Source: Erythroxylum novogranatense
Taxonomy: Eukaryota; Streptophyta; Magnoliopsida; Malpighiales; Erythroxylaceae
Reading direction: 5' to 3'
Assembly (NCBI GenBank): GCA_029891385.1
Contig: CM057230.1
Location: forward strand, 38,535,858-38,599,857
Length of the DNA stretch: 64,000 nt
In this document: positions 24,001-34,339 of the stretch, piece by piece
Position numbering within the stretch: position 1 is the stretch's first letter
Layout of the letters: each line of letters begins with the position of its first letter
Notes under the pieces: generated by a model
What the model saw: the letters and a program-made list of their open reading frames with translations, nothing else
Database searches by the model: none
Told to the model about the DNA's origin: nothing
Made by a program: the position numbers and the translations under genes

Positions 24001-24648
24001 ATTGGGCCTTGAGTCCACAGTGATTTAGAGCCTATGGCTCACCGATTAATGCGCCCTTTAAGGGACAGTTTCAGGCGCTCAGTCACAACAATGAATTAAA
24101 TTGGAAAAGCGTCTCATACACATTTCATGTGCATTTGAATTGGGTTCTTTTGATTGATAATCATGTGGTACTTCTGAATGTGTTTGAGTGATATAACTAT
24201 GTGAATTCTGTGTATATGCATGAATTGGGTGAACCATCGATGATGGTTCCTCACTGAGTTCGCAAACTCACCCAAAATTGCAAATTATTTTTCAGGACCA
24301 AGATAGTAGACTCATAGCTCCGGAGGGACTTTTCCTGCCGTGTAGATTGAGTTGGCAAGAAAAGTTATGGCACACAGGTGGGTCAGCTGGCACTTTTTGG
24401 AAGGATGACCTAGCTAGCTTTTTTTTGGGAACATGTATAGAACCTATCAGTTGTATAATTTACTGCTTTGAGGTTATGCAATGAAAATTTTATAGTTCCA
24501 AAAATTAGTGAATTTCATATTAATGCTTTATGATACTTGGATGCCATGTGGAGTGTCAGTTTGTTTGTAGTGCACCCTTATCGTCGGGTGTGTATCGGAA
24601 TGACCTACGGGCGTCCCGGTACATATCCTATGATATGGAGGTGCTACA
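21053..24648 (+). repeat. Gypsy-2 3' LTR (3.60 kb)
   Basis: Starts TGTAACATCC, ends GGTGCTACA. It differs from the 5' LTR by scattered substitutions and small indels, for example near 21207 versus 12987, and 23650 versus 15424. I have not counted them. It is followed by the GTCCA duplication at 24649-24653. Confidence 0.93.
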
Positions 24649-24851
24649 GTCCATCTGGTTCGTGGAATAAGATTTTCATCTTCTACTACTGGTGTATATG
24701 GTCCATTTCTTATTACATCCCAAAGATCGACATGAGTAGATTCTATAAACAACCGCATTCTGTCTTTCCAGTAATGATAGTCTTCTCCGTTGAATGCTGA
24801 AGGTCTCGTGACTGGGGCACCTTCTGCAATGTATATATGTGATTCTGCCAT
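24649..24851 (-). pseudogene. Copia C gag, start codon end
   Basis: The minus-strand gag begins at ATG 24851 with MAESHIYIAEGAPVTRPSAF followed by NGEDYHYWKDRMRLFIEST, the N-terminal signature of plant copia gag, and runs to the gypsy-2 insertion. The continuation is at 12532-12831. The start is 44 bp inside the primer-binding site, a normal leader length for many copia elements. Confidence 0.9.
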
Positions 24852-24894
24852 TATCTTTAATCCACACTTTGCTACAGTGATTCTTGGATACCAG

Positions 24895-24906
24895 GCTCTG
24901 ATACCA
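24895..24906 (-). promoter_or_regulatory. Copia C primer-binding site
   Basis: On the minus strand this reads TGGTATCAGAGC, complementary to initiator tRNA-Met. It lies between the 5' LTR at 24923-25867 and the gag start at 24851, confirming the minus orientation. Confidence 0.9.
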
Positions 24907-24922
24907 ATTGAAGTAAATCACA

Positions 24923-25867
24923 CGTTAGTACAATGCTTATAATACGATAGTGAATACACAAGAAGGGGGGTTGAATTATGTATTCCCCTTTTGAAAACTC
25001 TTTCAAAACTGTTTCGTTAAAAAACAAGTTCTTTTACAGAAACTTCAGTAAGTTCCAGTCAATCAAAACTTTGAAAACTTGTTTCGGAAATTAAGTAATA
25101 ACAAAACTTTGAAATTTAATAGATATAGGGTAGAGAGAAGTTGACACAGTGATTTTATCCTGGTTCACCCCAAACCATGGGCTACGTCCAGTCCTCAGAG
25201 TTCTTTATGAGATTTCACTATCTCTTCAACGTATACAAGTATTCTTTTCGAGCCTCTTCAGGTCTCTACACTCAGTATTCTTTCACTCTTAGCCTCTGCA
25301 GGCTATCTACACTACTTTCTTACAAAAGTATTTCGAACTTGTTACAGTAAAATTAGCTCTCAGCTAATTTGCACAATTGTCTTACAGACAATCTTTTTTT
25401 TGTTCGCGTATGTAAATCAATTTTGCTAACTTTAGCTCACTTTCGCTAACTTTGGCTTTTTGGCTAACTTAGCAATCTTCGACTTCGACTTATATTTATA
25501 GCCTTCGTCTGCAACTGCTTCTTGATTCTTGCTTCTTGAATCTTGTTTCTTGAATCTTGAAAGAAACGGTTAATCAGTTGAGTTCTGTAACTAATTCGAA
25601 CTGACTCTTGCGTCTTCTTTTGAATTCTGCGTCTGCTTTTTCTCTGTCTGTATTTTGCATCTGTATTTCTGCGTCTACGTCTACGTCTGCTTTTCACTTT
25701 GCGTCTGCGTCTGCGTTTGCTTTTTCTCCGTATGTATTTTGCGTCTGTGTTTCTACGTCTGCTTTTCACTTTGCGTCTGCGTCTACGTTTTCTATTTTGC
25801 TTCTTCTTTTACTACTTCTTTATTATTCATCAAAATCATATATATGTAAAGTCATTTTGACTTAACA
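24923..25867 (-). repeat. Copia C 5' LTR (about 945 bp)
   Basis: On the minus strand the sequence begins TGTTAAGTCAAAATGAC (from 25867) and ends ...ACTAACG at 24923, where CA would be expected; a single change explains the CG. It contains a hexamer-rich stretch of GCGTCT/ACGTCT repeats at 25610-25800. The right boundary is from the TGTT/AACA end; the duplicated target cannot be checked because the other LTR is off-window. Confidence 0.7.
25605..25800. repeat. Degenerate (GCGTCT)n tract in copia C LTR
   Basis: Repeated GCGTCTGCGTCT, ACGTCTACGTCT and TTTGCGTCT words, partly duplicated at about 100-bp spacing (25670-25735 resembles 25750-25800). The frames read as Ser-Ala or Arg-Arg-Lys repeats and are not genes. 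Confidence 0.75.
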
Positions 25868-26590
25868 GGCTCATTACCATCCATAGTGACCAGTGAGACA
25901 ACAGTTGGGTGGACAGAGAGTTATGGTCTGCACATGGGTAGTGGGACCCAAGAGAGTGACTAAACATGTATGAAGTCAATCACAGGAATTTTTTGTTTCT
26001 TTAATTTTGTACTGTGACAATGTCACTACCATCAAAGCTCCTACATTGTACATAATCATCTCTCCCGATTCAAAAAAAAAAGAGAGTAGAGAATAATATA
26101 GAAAAGTGGTTCAGTAATTAAGCCTTCCTAAACTCATTTTTGTTCTTTCATTCTATTTTAAAAACTTCTTTAAGGATCTAATAAGGGGATGTAGGAGGAA
26201 TGCTATTAGAAACTTGTTCTTTTTTTTTTTCACAAATAGGAAATTCGTATCAAATTTGGATATAAAAAAGATTACCATATATAACACAAGATTTCTCAAC
26301 TGATTCTTTCTAGGCGAGCTTCTCGGTATGTAATTATACCACAAGAAGTCGAAATAATTACAATCCCTATCCCACCTAAAATTTTAGGAATTTGTTGATA
26401 GTTAGAATAGACTTATAGCTCCTCAACTCTTTGGGCCCCGATTCGGTACATTGCTTCCTATGTCATTTTTATCTGTACCCTCTTGGAATAAAATTCTAGA
26501 CATTGACACTTGTTCATATGTGGACTCATTTCCCTATCAATCACCTATTCCACTATTCTTCTGTCACGTCCTCCATCTAGTCAATATTAA
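25868..26590. other. Non-coding flank, no feature recognised
   Basis: AT-rich sequence with short homopolymers (a 10-A run near 26070 and a 12-T run near 26220). I see no coding motif, no terminal repeat and no RNA gene. GGCTC at 25868-25872 would be the target duplication of copia C if its other end were visible. Confidence 0.5.
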
Positions 26591-29500
26591 TGGGCCCTAG
26601 CATAAGGTTCCATGGTGTGCATTCTTGATGGCTTGATATGTGCTTAATTGTTAATACATTTAATCCATGACACTTAGTGATTAATGCTTTAAAATGCTTA
26701 TGACACTTACTTTAGTTCATATTAAATTTTAGGTACAATTTGGAAACACGGTAGCTACAGTGAGCCAAAAGCATACTCGTTGAGTCATCTTCTTGAGATT
26801 CCCACTCAATTGTCTTCATGAAACAAGAAGGAGAAGGATTAGAGTAAGAGGAGACAAGAAAATGCCAAAAGGAATGAAGAGTGACACATTATCATGCCTT
26901 GAGATGCATCTTACGGCTCCGTGAGAGTGTTGTCATCCGTGAGAGTGTTGTCATGCCCATGACAAGTTTATCATAGGTGTGACATAGTGCTGCATGGGCG
27001 TGACAACATGACTCACACTCACGGGCATGACCCACCAAATCACACCAGTGAGTTGCTACTTGTCCACTTATAAACCTAGCTTTTTACTATAAAAGCATTT
27101 TTTGTGATGGCGAAAGAGAGACTCGAACAAACTCGATATTCTTCATTCTCTTTTGGTTTTTGACAAGAATATTGGTGATTCGTGGCTATTTCTTAGGGAT
27201 TGATGGAGAAGATGGAGGGCTAACCTTTCCAATGCTGGTTTAGAGGTGAAGTTGAATCCAAGGAGCACATTTAAGCATTTCATCTTTATGTATCGTGTTC
27301 TTTCCCTCCTTTCGGATTGTTTATGTTATCTTGTCTTTATTGATTGAGGATTATATAAGAATAATCTTAATGCTCTATTAGATTATGTTTTATGAAAACT
27401 CATTGCTAGAACTTGAATACAATACGTAATAGTCATGTTTAAAGTTATATGTCACACCCATATACCCCCTGGAAGGATATATGAATGCCACATAAAACAG
27501 TACAAACAAATCAAAGCATAAGAAAACTTCCAGTGTAAATAATTTAGGCAAACATACATTAAATTACCTAACACAAACTCGTTGAAAAATCCAAACCAAA
27601 CTGAAGTATCGTTGTCACAAACTTACAAACAAATTCACATATACATATCAGATACAAGCCCAAAAGTTAAACCAAATATTTTACATTATTTTCAAAGCAA
27701 CACTCAAACTTCATTGACCATTGCGGTTGTCTCGTCCCAATTTTTATAAACGTCGCTCAGAACCTACACGGGACAAATCTACCGTGCTAAGCATATAGCT
27801 TAGTGAGTAATAACTAATCTACGCATAATTTGACAATTAATCATTCCGAATCAAGGTATAGCATAAGCAGATATTTAAATATTTGTATAGTTGCATAGTT
27901 AACAGAATTTAGTATCAAAGAAGGCACAATCCCTTCAGTTCAAAACATTATTTTGTTTATTTCAAAATCTAACATATATCAGAATACACAATCAAATGAC
28001 TGCTAATCTGTCAACAAAAGTGGGTAACGGGACTTATACAAAAGATACCATAATTGGTATCATATCACAGAAGAGACTTATGTCAAAATAATAGAAGACA
28101 TCGAAGTGTCACAAAAGCAACTGCAGACCCTTCTAGGCATGTCTATTTACCCACAACTAGGAATCAACAATTTTAAAACAAACCAAGGTCATTTTAGACA
28201 TTACATGTGCAAAGCAAGTAGTCAATTATATTCACATGCAAATAGCACTTTGATGATATAAACATGCATCAAACACCTCGGACAATCATTGCCCGGAATT
28301 CATAACACAATCAGCATAAATCAAATTCAACAAGCAAAATAAAGTAAGGTAAGTAGCACTTCAATGTCACATTCATCAATCAAAACCTCAGACCTTCAAG
28401 TCTGGGATCAGTACGCAATTCAGTCCACATTCATCAATATCAAATTCAATTTACTAATAAACAAAATAAATTAAGGTAAGACCATCTTAGGATACCCACA
28501 AAAGTTACCGTCTAAATTACTTATAAAAGCTTCCTGTTTGCTTATGGCCTCGAAGTCCTGACAATATCTAGAATTGGTCGCTCTAAAGGTTCCTCTAAAA
28601 TATTCAATACAAACATATATTACTATTATGCACAATTATGAATTCAATTATGCATATTCATGTATACTAAATATGTATGATGCATGTTCATGTCAAAAAT
28701 TTGGGTTTCTTATCCTTAATCTTATCACATTATCGGTCATGTGAAATCATACTCAATCCCTCATCCAGATTTATTTCACAATCTACCTTCGAGTCTACTT
28801 TGCTCAATTATTCTCATCAAGAAGTGAGGTAATTAAATAATACATCCTTCTAGAAAGTTTTCCCTCTTTGTCTTAGGTTTCCAATGATACCAAGTTCATC
28901 CAATTTGGTTTAGTATTCAATGAGTTATGCTCAAAATGCCACAGACTATGTACATTTGAAATTTTGACTAATGCATGATCATGCCTCCAAGTTTTGCACC
29001 TCATAACTCTCAATTCCAATATCCAAAAATTACAAAATTTATACCAATTTAAAGTTAAGATAATAAGCTTCAAATTTATGAAGACATGTCAGTCTAATTC
29101 AACCTATATCAATACAGTTTATTCAAAAACCATAGGATATGATTTCTATCCCTGGTAGTGCTACAGCCTAAGTTAAGACTCAATTTCATGCCAAAATTTG
29201 AAAATCTTAGAGATAGAATTAAAATTTGACTTCTTCAATAAAGTTGTAGAAATATGTCTCTAGTTTAATCTGAATTAAGAAACAACTCATTTGGAGATCC
29301 ACGGTTTAAGTTATAATCGAAATACCAAAGCAAGTTTAGTGAAAACACATACTTCATCATTTTCTTCCAGCTTTTCCCCAAAACAGACTTTCGGGTCAAT
29401 GTTACATGGTCATTTTGACAATGAAAATGAAGGATTTAAGCCACACATTCTTCTAAAAATTTGTTCCTTTATGTATTAAGTTTCTGCTGACACTAATGTT

Positions 29501-31095
29501 TTGCAATTTGGTTCAGTATTTTGAAAATTATCCCTAAATGACTACAGATTGTTCACAAATAGTGACAGATTCCAGATACTTAACTTCAAGCCAACTTTTG
29601 ACAGAATTAATGATAGAAATAAAATTACACGCCTTCATGAAAGTTGTAGATACAAGTTTCTAGTTTAATAAGAATTTAAATTCATCCAATTTAGATATCT
29701 ACAGGGCAAGATATGGCTAAAACACCAAAACCTATCTAGTAGAATTACTCATCTAAACCAGTTTCCAGCATGTATCAAACCTCAATTCTTTCCCATTTCT
29801 GTACACAATTGATCCATATCAAACATCAAACAACACATGTTATCACAGGATATCAAGTTTATAATTCCCTTAACTTACTAAACTTCAAATTCAACTCCAA
29901 AAATCCAACTATTACAACACCTTCCAAGCAACTAATACACTTCCAAAACCAAGATAGATTTAATGTGTTTTTAACACCCAAAGCACATCAACATAGAAAT
30001 TAGTATGAGAGAGCTTCTTCATGTAGCATATGGAAAGGAGTTTACAAAATCAAAGTACAAAGGTAGAGCAAAGAATCAGTAGAGAGAAGAGAGCCAAATG
30101 AAGGCTACCAAAGTCTTGTAAAGGCTTGAGACCTAAGTTGCTAGGTGTCTTCATTATGTATTGCCACATATATCTCTAATGCATGACTCCCATTTGCCTC
30201 CATTTATACTGCCAATTGCAACACTTCCATTTGTCCACTTGTCAACTTATTAACCATGCCATTTGTTACATTCTTGCCAAGCCATATGTCAATTAATTAC
30301 TCATGCCAAATGTCACTAACTCATAGGCTTAATCTTTGCAATTTTCATATATCAATTTATCTTGTCACTTGAAAATTTTCCTAATCTAAATATAAATTTA
30401 AATACCTCAATTCTCTAATGGTATCAATTAATTCCACTTTACTCACTATAATCACTTGATCAAAAATTCAAGTCATAAGTTTTTCATATTCTAATCATAG
30501 CAAAATTCTAACTCCTATCACACATGTACTTGCATAAGCATGTATTATTTCAACTAAGTTATATTTTGGGGCCTTACATTGTATGTGGCAACTAATGGTA
30601 TTAAATCATTAGGGATAACTTAGTGTAAGTTAAATATCCCGAGCTTGTGTGGTTATTGCTTAGATTGATCCATTTTTCTCACTTGTAAAGCATCTATTTG
30701 ATTAAACTTAGAGAGCTTATTTTATATTATCCGATTGTTAGGGTTAATTAACGAGCTCTTCTCAATTAACTACAACCTCAGAAAAATCATGATTAACAGA
30801 GCTTGTTGTTAATTCACGATCAATAGTCTAAAGAGAGGTGTGAAGACAATAATGCGATGACGTATGTAAAATTATGTATAGCCAAGATTAAAATAAAGAA
30901 TCGGATTTCAGCCTATTCATAAAATTTCTCACTTTTCTGCTATTTAATTTGAGTCACTTTTATATATTCACTCTTACATTGTTTTCTAATTTGCATCAAA
31001 CCTAAACCCTCTTGTTTTACATATACAGATAATTTAGGAAGGTAATTGGCTTTAATATCTATGAGATTGACTTAGACTTATCACTTCTATAGTTT
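26591..31095 (+). mobile_element. Possible old Tat/Ogre-like LTR remnant, split by a solo LTR
   Basis: The flanks of the solo LTR at 27450-30578 (about 26600-27449 and 30584-31095) look like one older non-coding unit. It has a repeated GTGAGAGTGTTGTCAT and CACGGGCATGAC segment (26930-27035), a TATAAAAGC box near 27088, and on the far side a passage with GAGCTTGTTGTTAATTCACG ending near GACTTATCA. The layout recalls LTRs of Tat-lineage gypsy elements, where a TATA box precedes a long R-U5 part. No matching second LTR or coding part is present. This is inference from general appearance. Confidence 0.3.
27450..30578 (-). mobile_element. Solo LTR (3.13 kb) of a gypsy family
   Basis: Reading the minus strand, it starts TGTAAGGCCCCAAAATATAA and ends GGGTGTGACA, typical of long plant gypsy LTRs. 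The flanks TTATA (27445-27449) and TTGTA (30579-30583) are a 5-bp duplication with one change. There are no gag-pol motifs inside. Short repeated words around TTCATGAAAGTTGTAGA (29236, 29633) resemble those in the LTRs of gypsy-1 and gypsy-2. A pyrimidine-rich stretch about 500 bp from its 5' end matches the layout of gypsy-2 LTRs and supports the minus orientation. Confidence 0.75.
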
Positions 31096-31103
31096 TAGAT
31101 TTA

Positions 31104-31802
31104 GTGCCTGTTTGAATGGGCTTATATCAGTAGAGCTTTTGTCAGTAGAACTTTTCTAAAAAGAACTTTTCTAAGAAATCAGTTGACTGTTTGGCTATCA
31201 TTTAAAACAGAGCTTTTTTGAAAGAGCTTCATACAATATACTGTTTGGCAACATAAAAATAAAAAATACTTTTAATTTTAATTATTTTTATTTTGTAATA
31301 AAAACTATTTATGCATATAAATATTATTTAAAATATATTAAACAATATACAAAGCACAATATATTAACTATTATATAATTTTAAACCATATAAAACATAA
31401 AATAAAATATATGTAACCACATTTTATATAGATTATAATATAAGTAAAACTAATATAAAAACAAATATTAAAACATATAATAAAAGTCAAATAATATTAC
31501 ATAAATCTTAAAATAAGCGTGAAGATGTGTTTGTGGGTATTGTGAGAATTATGTAAAATATAAAGGTAAAAGGAACTAAAAAAATACTCATTAATTGATC
31601 TGAAAAATTTACTTGAAAAGTACTTTTTTGAAAAGCTTCAAATTTGAGCTTCTCAAAATGTTGTATTTTAACTTTCAAAAAAGCTATTTCTATGAAAACA
31701 GTACTTTTATATTTTACAGTCAAACACTTAGTTTTTTTAAAAACAGCTTCTATGGTAAAAAAATTACTTATTCACCCTCCAAAAGCTGAACCAAACAGAC
31801 AC
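31104..31802. mobile_element. hAT-like MITE (about 0.7 kb)
   Basis: Terminal inverted repeats GTGCCTGTTTG (31104-31114) and CAAACAGACAC (31792-31802) enclose AT-rich non-coding DNA rich in GAGCTTTT and AAAAGCT words in inverted order. The GTGYCTGTTTGG end is common in plant hAT non-autonomous elements. The flanks are TTA-rich and I could not settle an 8-bp duplication. No transposase is encoded. Confidence 0.6.
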
Positions 31803-31959
31803 TTAATTATTTTGTGTAATGTTACAACATGCTACCATGATTACAAGTGGATCTTATATCCTCTCATCACCATCAAACACATGGTTGGCTAACAACTGAA
31901 ATATTTAATTGGTAGAAGTGTATCTATTTCCTATTAATAATTTACGATATACACCATGT

Positions 31960-32290
31960 TTATCTTCTACGTAGTGGTGGCAAATAACCTATTGAGTTAA
32001 GAGCTAGGCCTTGAGCCTTAAAAAAAAGGGGGCTTAGGTTGGTCTTCCGCTATTTAGGCCTAATCCGGTTAAAGCTCGAAATTTAAAGGAAAATTGAAGT
32101 TGTTTTTAACAAAAACAACATTGTTTTTAACAAAAAGAACATTGTTTTTATTTTTAAAATAATTCAGGTTGTGTTAGGTCAAGTTGGGCTTCAAGCTCGG
32201 GCTAGGATGCCTCGTGTCCTAACACGGGTAGAAGTTGTCGACTTGGGCCTTGGCCTGGGTGGCCTACTGTCACTACTACTTCTGTGTGTC
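31960..32290. repeat. GC-richer interspersed repeat fragment (GGCCTNNNCC words)
   Basis: A stretch with repeated GGCCTTGAGCC, TAGGCCTAATCC, TTGGGCTTCAAGCTCGGGC and TGGGCCTTGGCCTGGGTGG inside AT-rich DNA. A similar block is at 38870-38960 (AGGCCGGGTTAGGC, CTGGCCTAGCACG). These are probably ends or cores of old non-autonomous elements; the family cannot be named. Confidence 0.35.
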
Positions 32291-32678
32291 GATTTGTTTT
32301 AATGGATTGTATTTACTTATTTGTTGTCTCCAAGCTTGCATGGTATAGAAGTTAAATTTTTCATAAAGCATTTCTATTCTTAATTGTAAATAAATGCGAG
32401 AAGTGAGGTTGAACACAAAACTTTGTCTTTGTCTTTCCCATATAATAGTATTTCAATTTTTATCATTTCACTTTTGGACGATTGTTCTCTCTTTCAACCA
32501 TCTATTAAGGAGGAATAAAAAAGCAAAGACTATACAATTAAACAAGAAAATACCTGAGGATCCAATTTGAAATTCATAACACAACATATCTAAAAGCTAT
32601 ACTTAAAACAAACAAACAATTTATTCCTTCACATGATTTGGACCCTCCCTGTTACGCAATAACAAGCGGTTGACTTTG

Positions 32679-33118
32679 ACAAGTAGAAGTGGCCTAAATG
32701 GTCTCAGCTCTTTATTTAAGACTCTCTCTTTCAGGAAGTCTTGAGTTCAAGTCACGTCAAATGAAGAGAAATAGGAACTATTCCTATTGATGATCCTCTA
32801 GCCCCTGGATAAAGCTCCTTGATCGGATTAATTACGGACACCTCGCTTCTAACTACATTGTGGGAGTTGGAGCTACTAGAGAATCTGGGGGTTGATGAGA
32901 ACCTGATGCTGAACAAGAGAGGGTCAGTAATCAATCATCAGCTGAACAATCAAGTATGTGAAGACTCCTTATGTGCAGAAGTGTACAGGCTAGGAAAGAA
33001 TCTGAAGGATCTTGAAATTCCAGGTTTACATTCTCTAGGGCCCTTGGAGTGGGGGTTTAGGGCTTAGGATTAATCCGGCTAAATCAGGATACTTAATATA
33101 ATTTTAAAAAAAAACACA
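32679..33118 (+). mobile_element. SINE with 10-bp target duplication
   Basis: GTTGACTTTG occurs just before (32669-32678) and just after (33119-33128) a unit that ends in a run of nine A's (33106-33114 region). Near its 5' end a tRNA-like pair is visible: GTGGCCTAAATGGTCTC (A-box-like, about 32689) and GAGTTCAAGTC (B-box-like, about 32746). These features define a tRNA-derived SINE made by LINE-type retroposition. At ~440 bp it is on the long side. No protein is supported; the open frame inside is a chance one. Confidence 0.75.
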
Positions 33119-33128
33119 GTTGACTTTG

Positions 33129-34339
33129 TTACTCTATTGAACTGTAGGAATAGCTTTTCTAATACAAGGCCATGTCGTTTATCATCAAGTCCCAAGTTAG
33201 GTTCTCGATAATGGTAAATAAAGAGTTGTAGTTTTATCTTTCGTGACCGGGGCGTATTTTGAAAGAAGACCCTTCGACTGTATGTGAATTCCTGCTAAGC
33301 GATTAATCATCAAGTATGAGGTTCCATTTTATCGTCGACTCCCGCCATTAAGTAAATTTGAGTAGTTTAATACATGCTCTTAATATTCTTATGAAATTAT
33401 ATAATCAATAAAGAAAAGAAATTGGCTTGGTAGCGGGGAGATCAAACTCGACAGGATTCCTGTTTTCCTGGATTTTACTAGATTGCCTCAATTATTGTAT
33501 AATTGACATAACACTTTAGAAGTATATCCAAAGTGGTAAAAATGAATCTGACCATTGCTTTTTTCCTAGTTTCATGGCAAATAAAAAGTCTTCTTGGGTG
33601 ACCATGAGATTATTATCCATCCTAAGTCGGAAAACAGGAAGCTTTAATTTAAGCAAATATTGAAGTCTCGACATATATAAAAAGAAAGTGATTTGGGCTG
33701 ATGAAACGTACGTTCTACCAAACGACTGAAGTATGAAAACTGTTTAGACAATGAATAAGAGGGGATCAGGCAACAGTTGTCAATGAGAGCAAATCAACTT
33801 GCATCAGCAAAGATATTCTGTGACAGATGAAATCTTGATACAGAATCAAACTGCTTTCAGAGCTACTAAATTAACAAAATGGGGCTTATTGGTATTCAAG
33901 AGTCGACAACTTCAATAGGCTGATAGAGTAGTTGCCAAAGTGAAGAAAGAACCCGTAACCATACCTCAAAACTTTGACTTGTAAAAGCGACCTCTATTTT
34001 GAGACTTTTAAGCTGTCACGCTACTGCAAAGTATTGGACGATTCTTGGAGTTTTCTTGCTCTTATTCTATTGCTTACTATTGTAAATCCATACCTATACA
34101 CAGCTTAGGCCTTTTGTATCAAGCATGGAGACTTCCCCGTCATATGTTTAACATTGACATGAAGATCATTAGTTGTGTAGTCTGAAGTGTCTAAGCTAAA
34201 GTGGATTGTGTTTCCAAAGTATTAGGGAGAATAAAAGTTTCGAAATTTATCACTAAGCACTCGTAATTACAACCGAGAAATTTAATCTTCATCACAGGCC
34301 AAGTGGAACTTCATAAAATATGCAACACGAAATGATGAC
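33129..34339. other. 3' flank of the HD-Zip gene
   Basis: No coding motif or terminal repeat is recognised. The part nearest 34339 must include the 3' UTR and polyadenylation region of the minus-strand gene, but I see no clear AATAAA in that orientation close to the stop, so the transcript end is not placed. Scattered AAAGAAGAC and TTTACTAGATTGCC words have no assigned meaning. Confidence 0.5.

Larger units (their letters stand above)
12832..24648 (+). mobile_element. Gypsy-2: full-length Ty3/gypsy chromovirus (11.8 kb)
   Basis: A structurally complete element: 5' LTR, primer-binding site for initiator tRNA-Met, gag, CCHC knuckle, protease, RT, RNase H, integrase, chromodomain, polypurine tract, 3' LTR, and a perfect GTCCA duplication. 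It sits inside the gag of copia C. Coding is interrupted by several frameshifts and stops although the LTRs are almost identical by eye, so the insertion is young compared with the state of its coding region. That mismatch suggests consensus errors, or an element already defective and moved by enzymes of a relative. Confidence 0.95.

Noticed and set aside
25464..25865. Arg/Lys/Ser-rich frames on both strands, looking like a basic nuclear protein
   Set aside because: They are translations of the GCGTCT hexamer tract in the copia C LTR.
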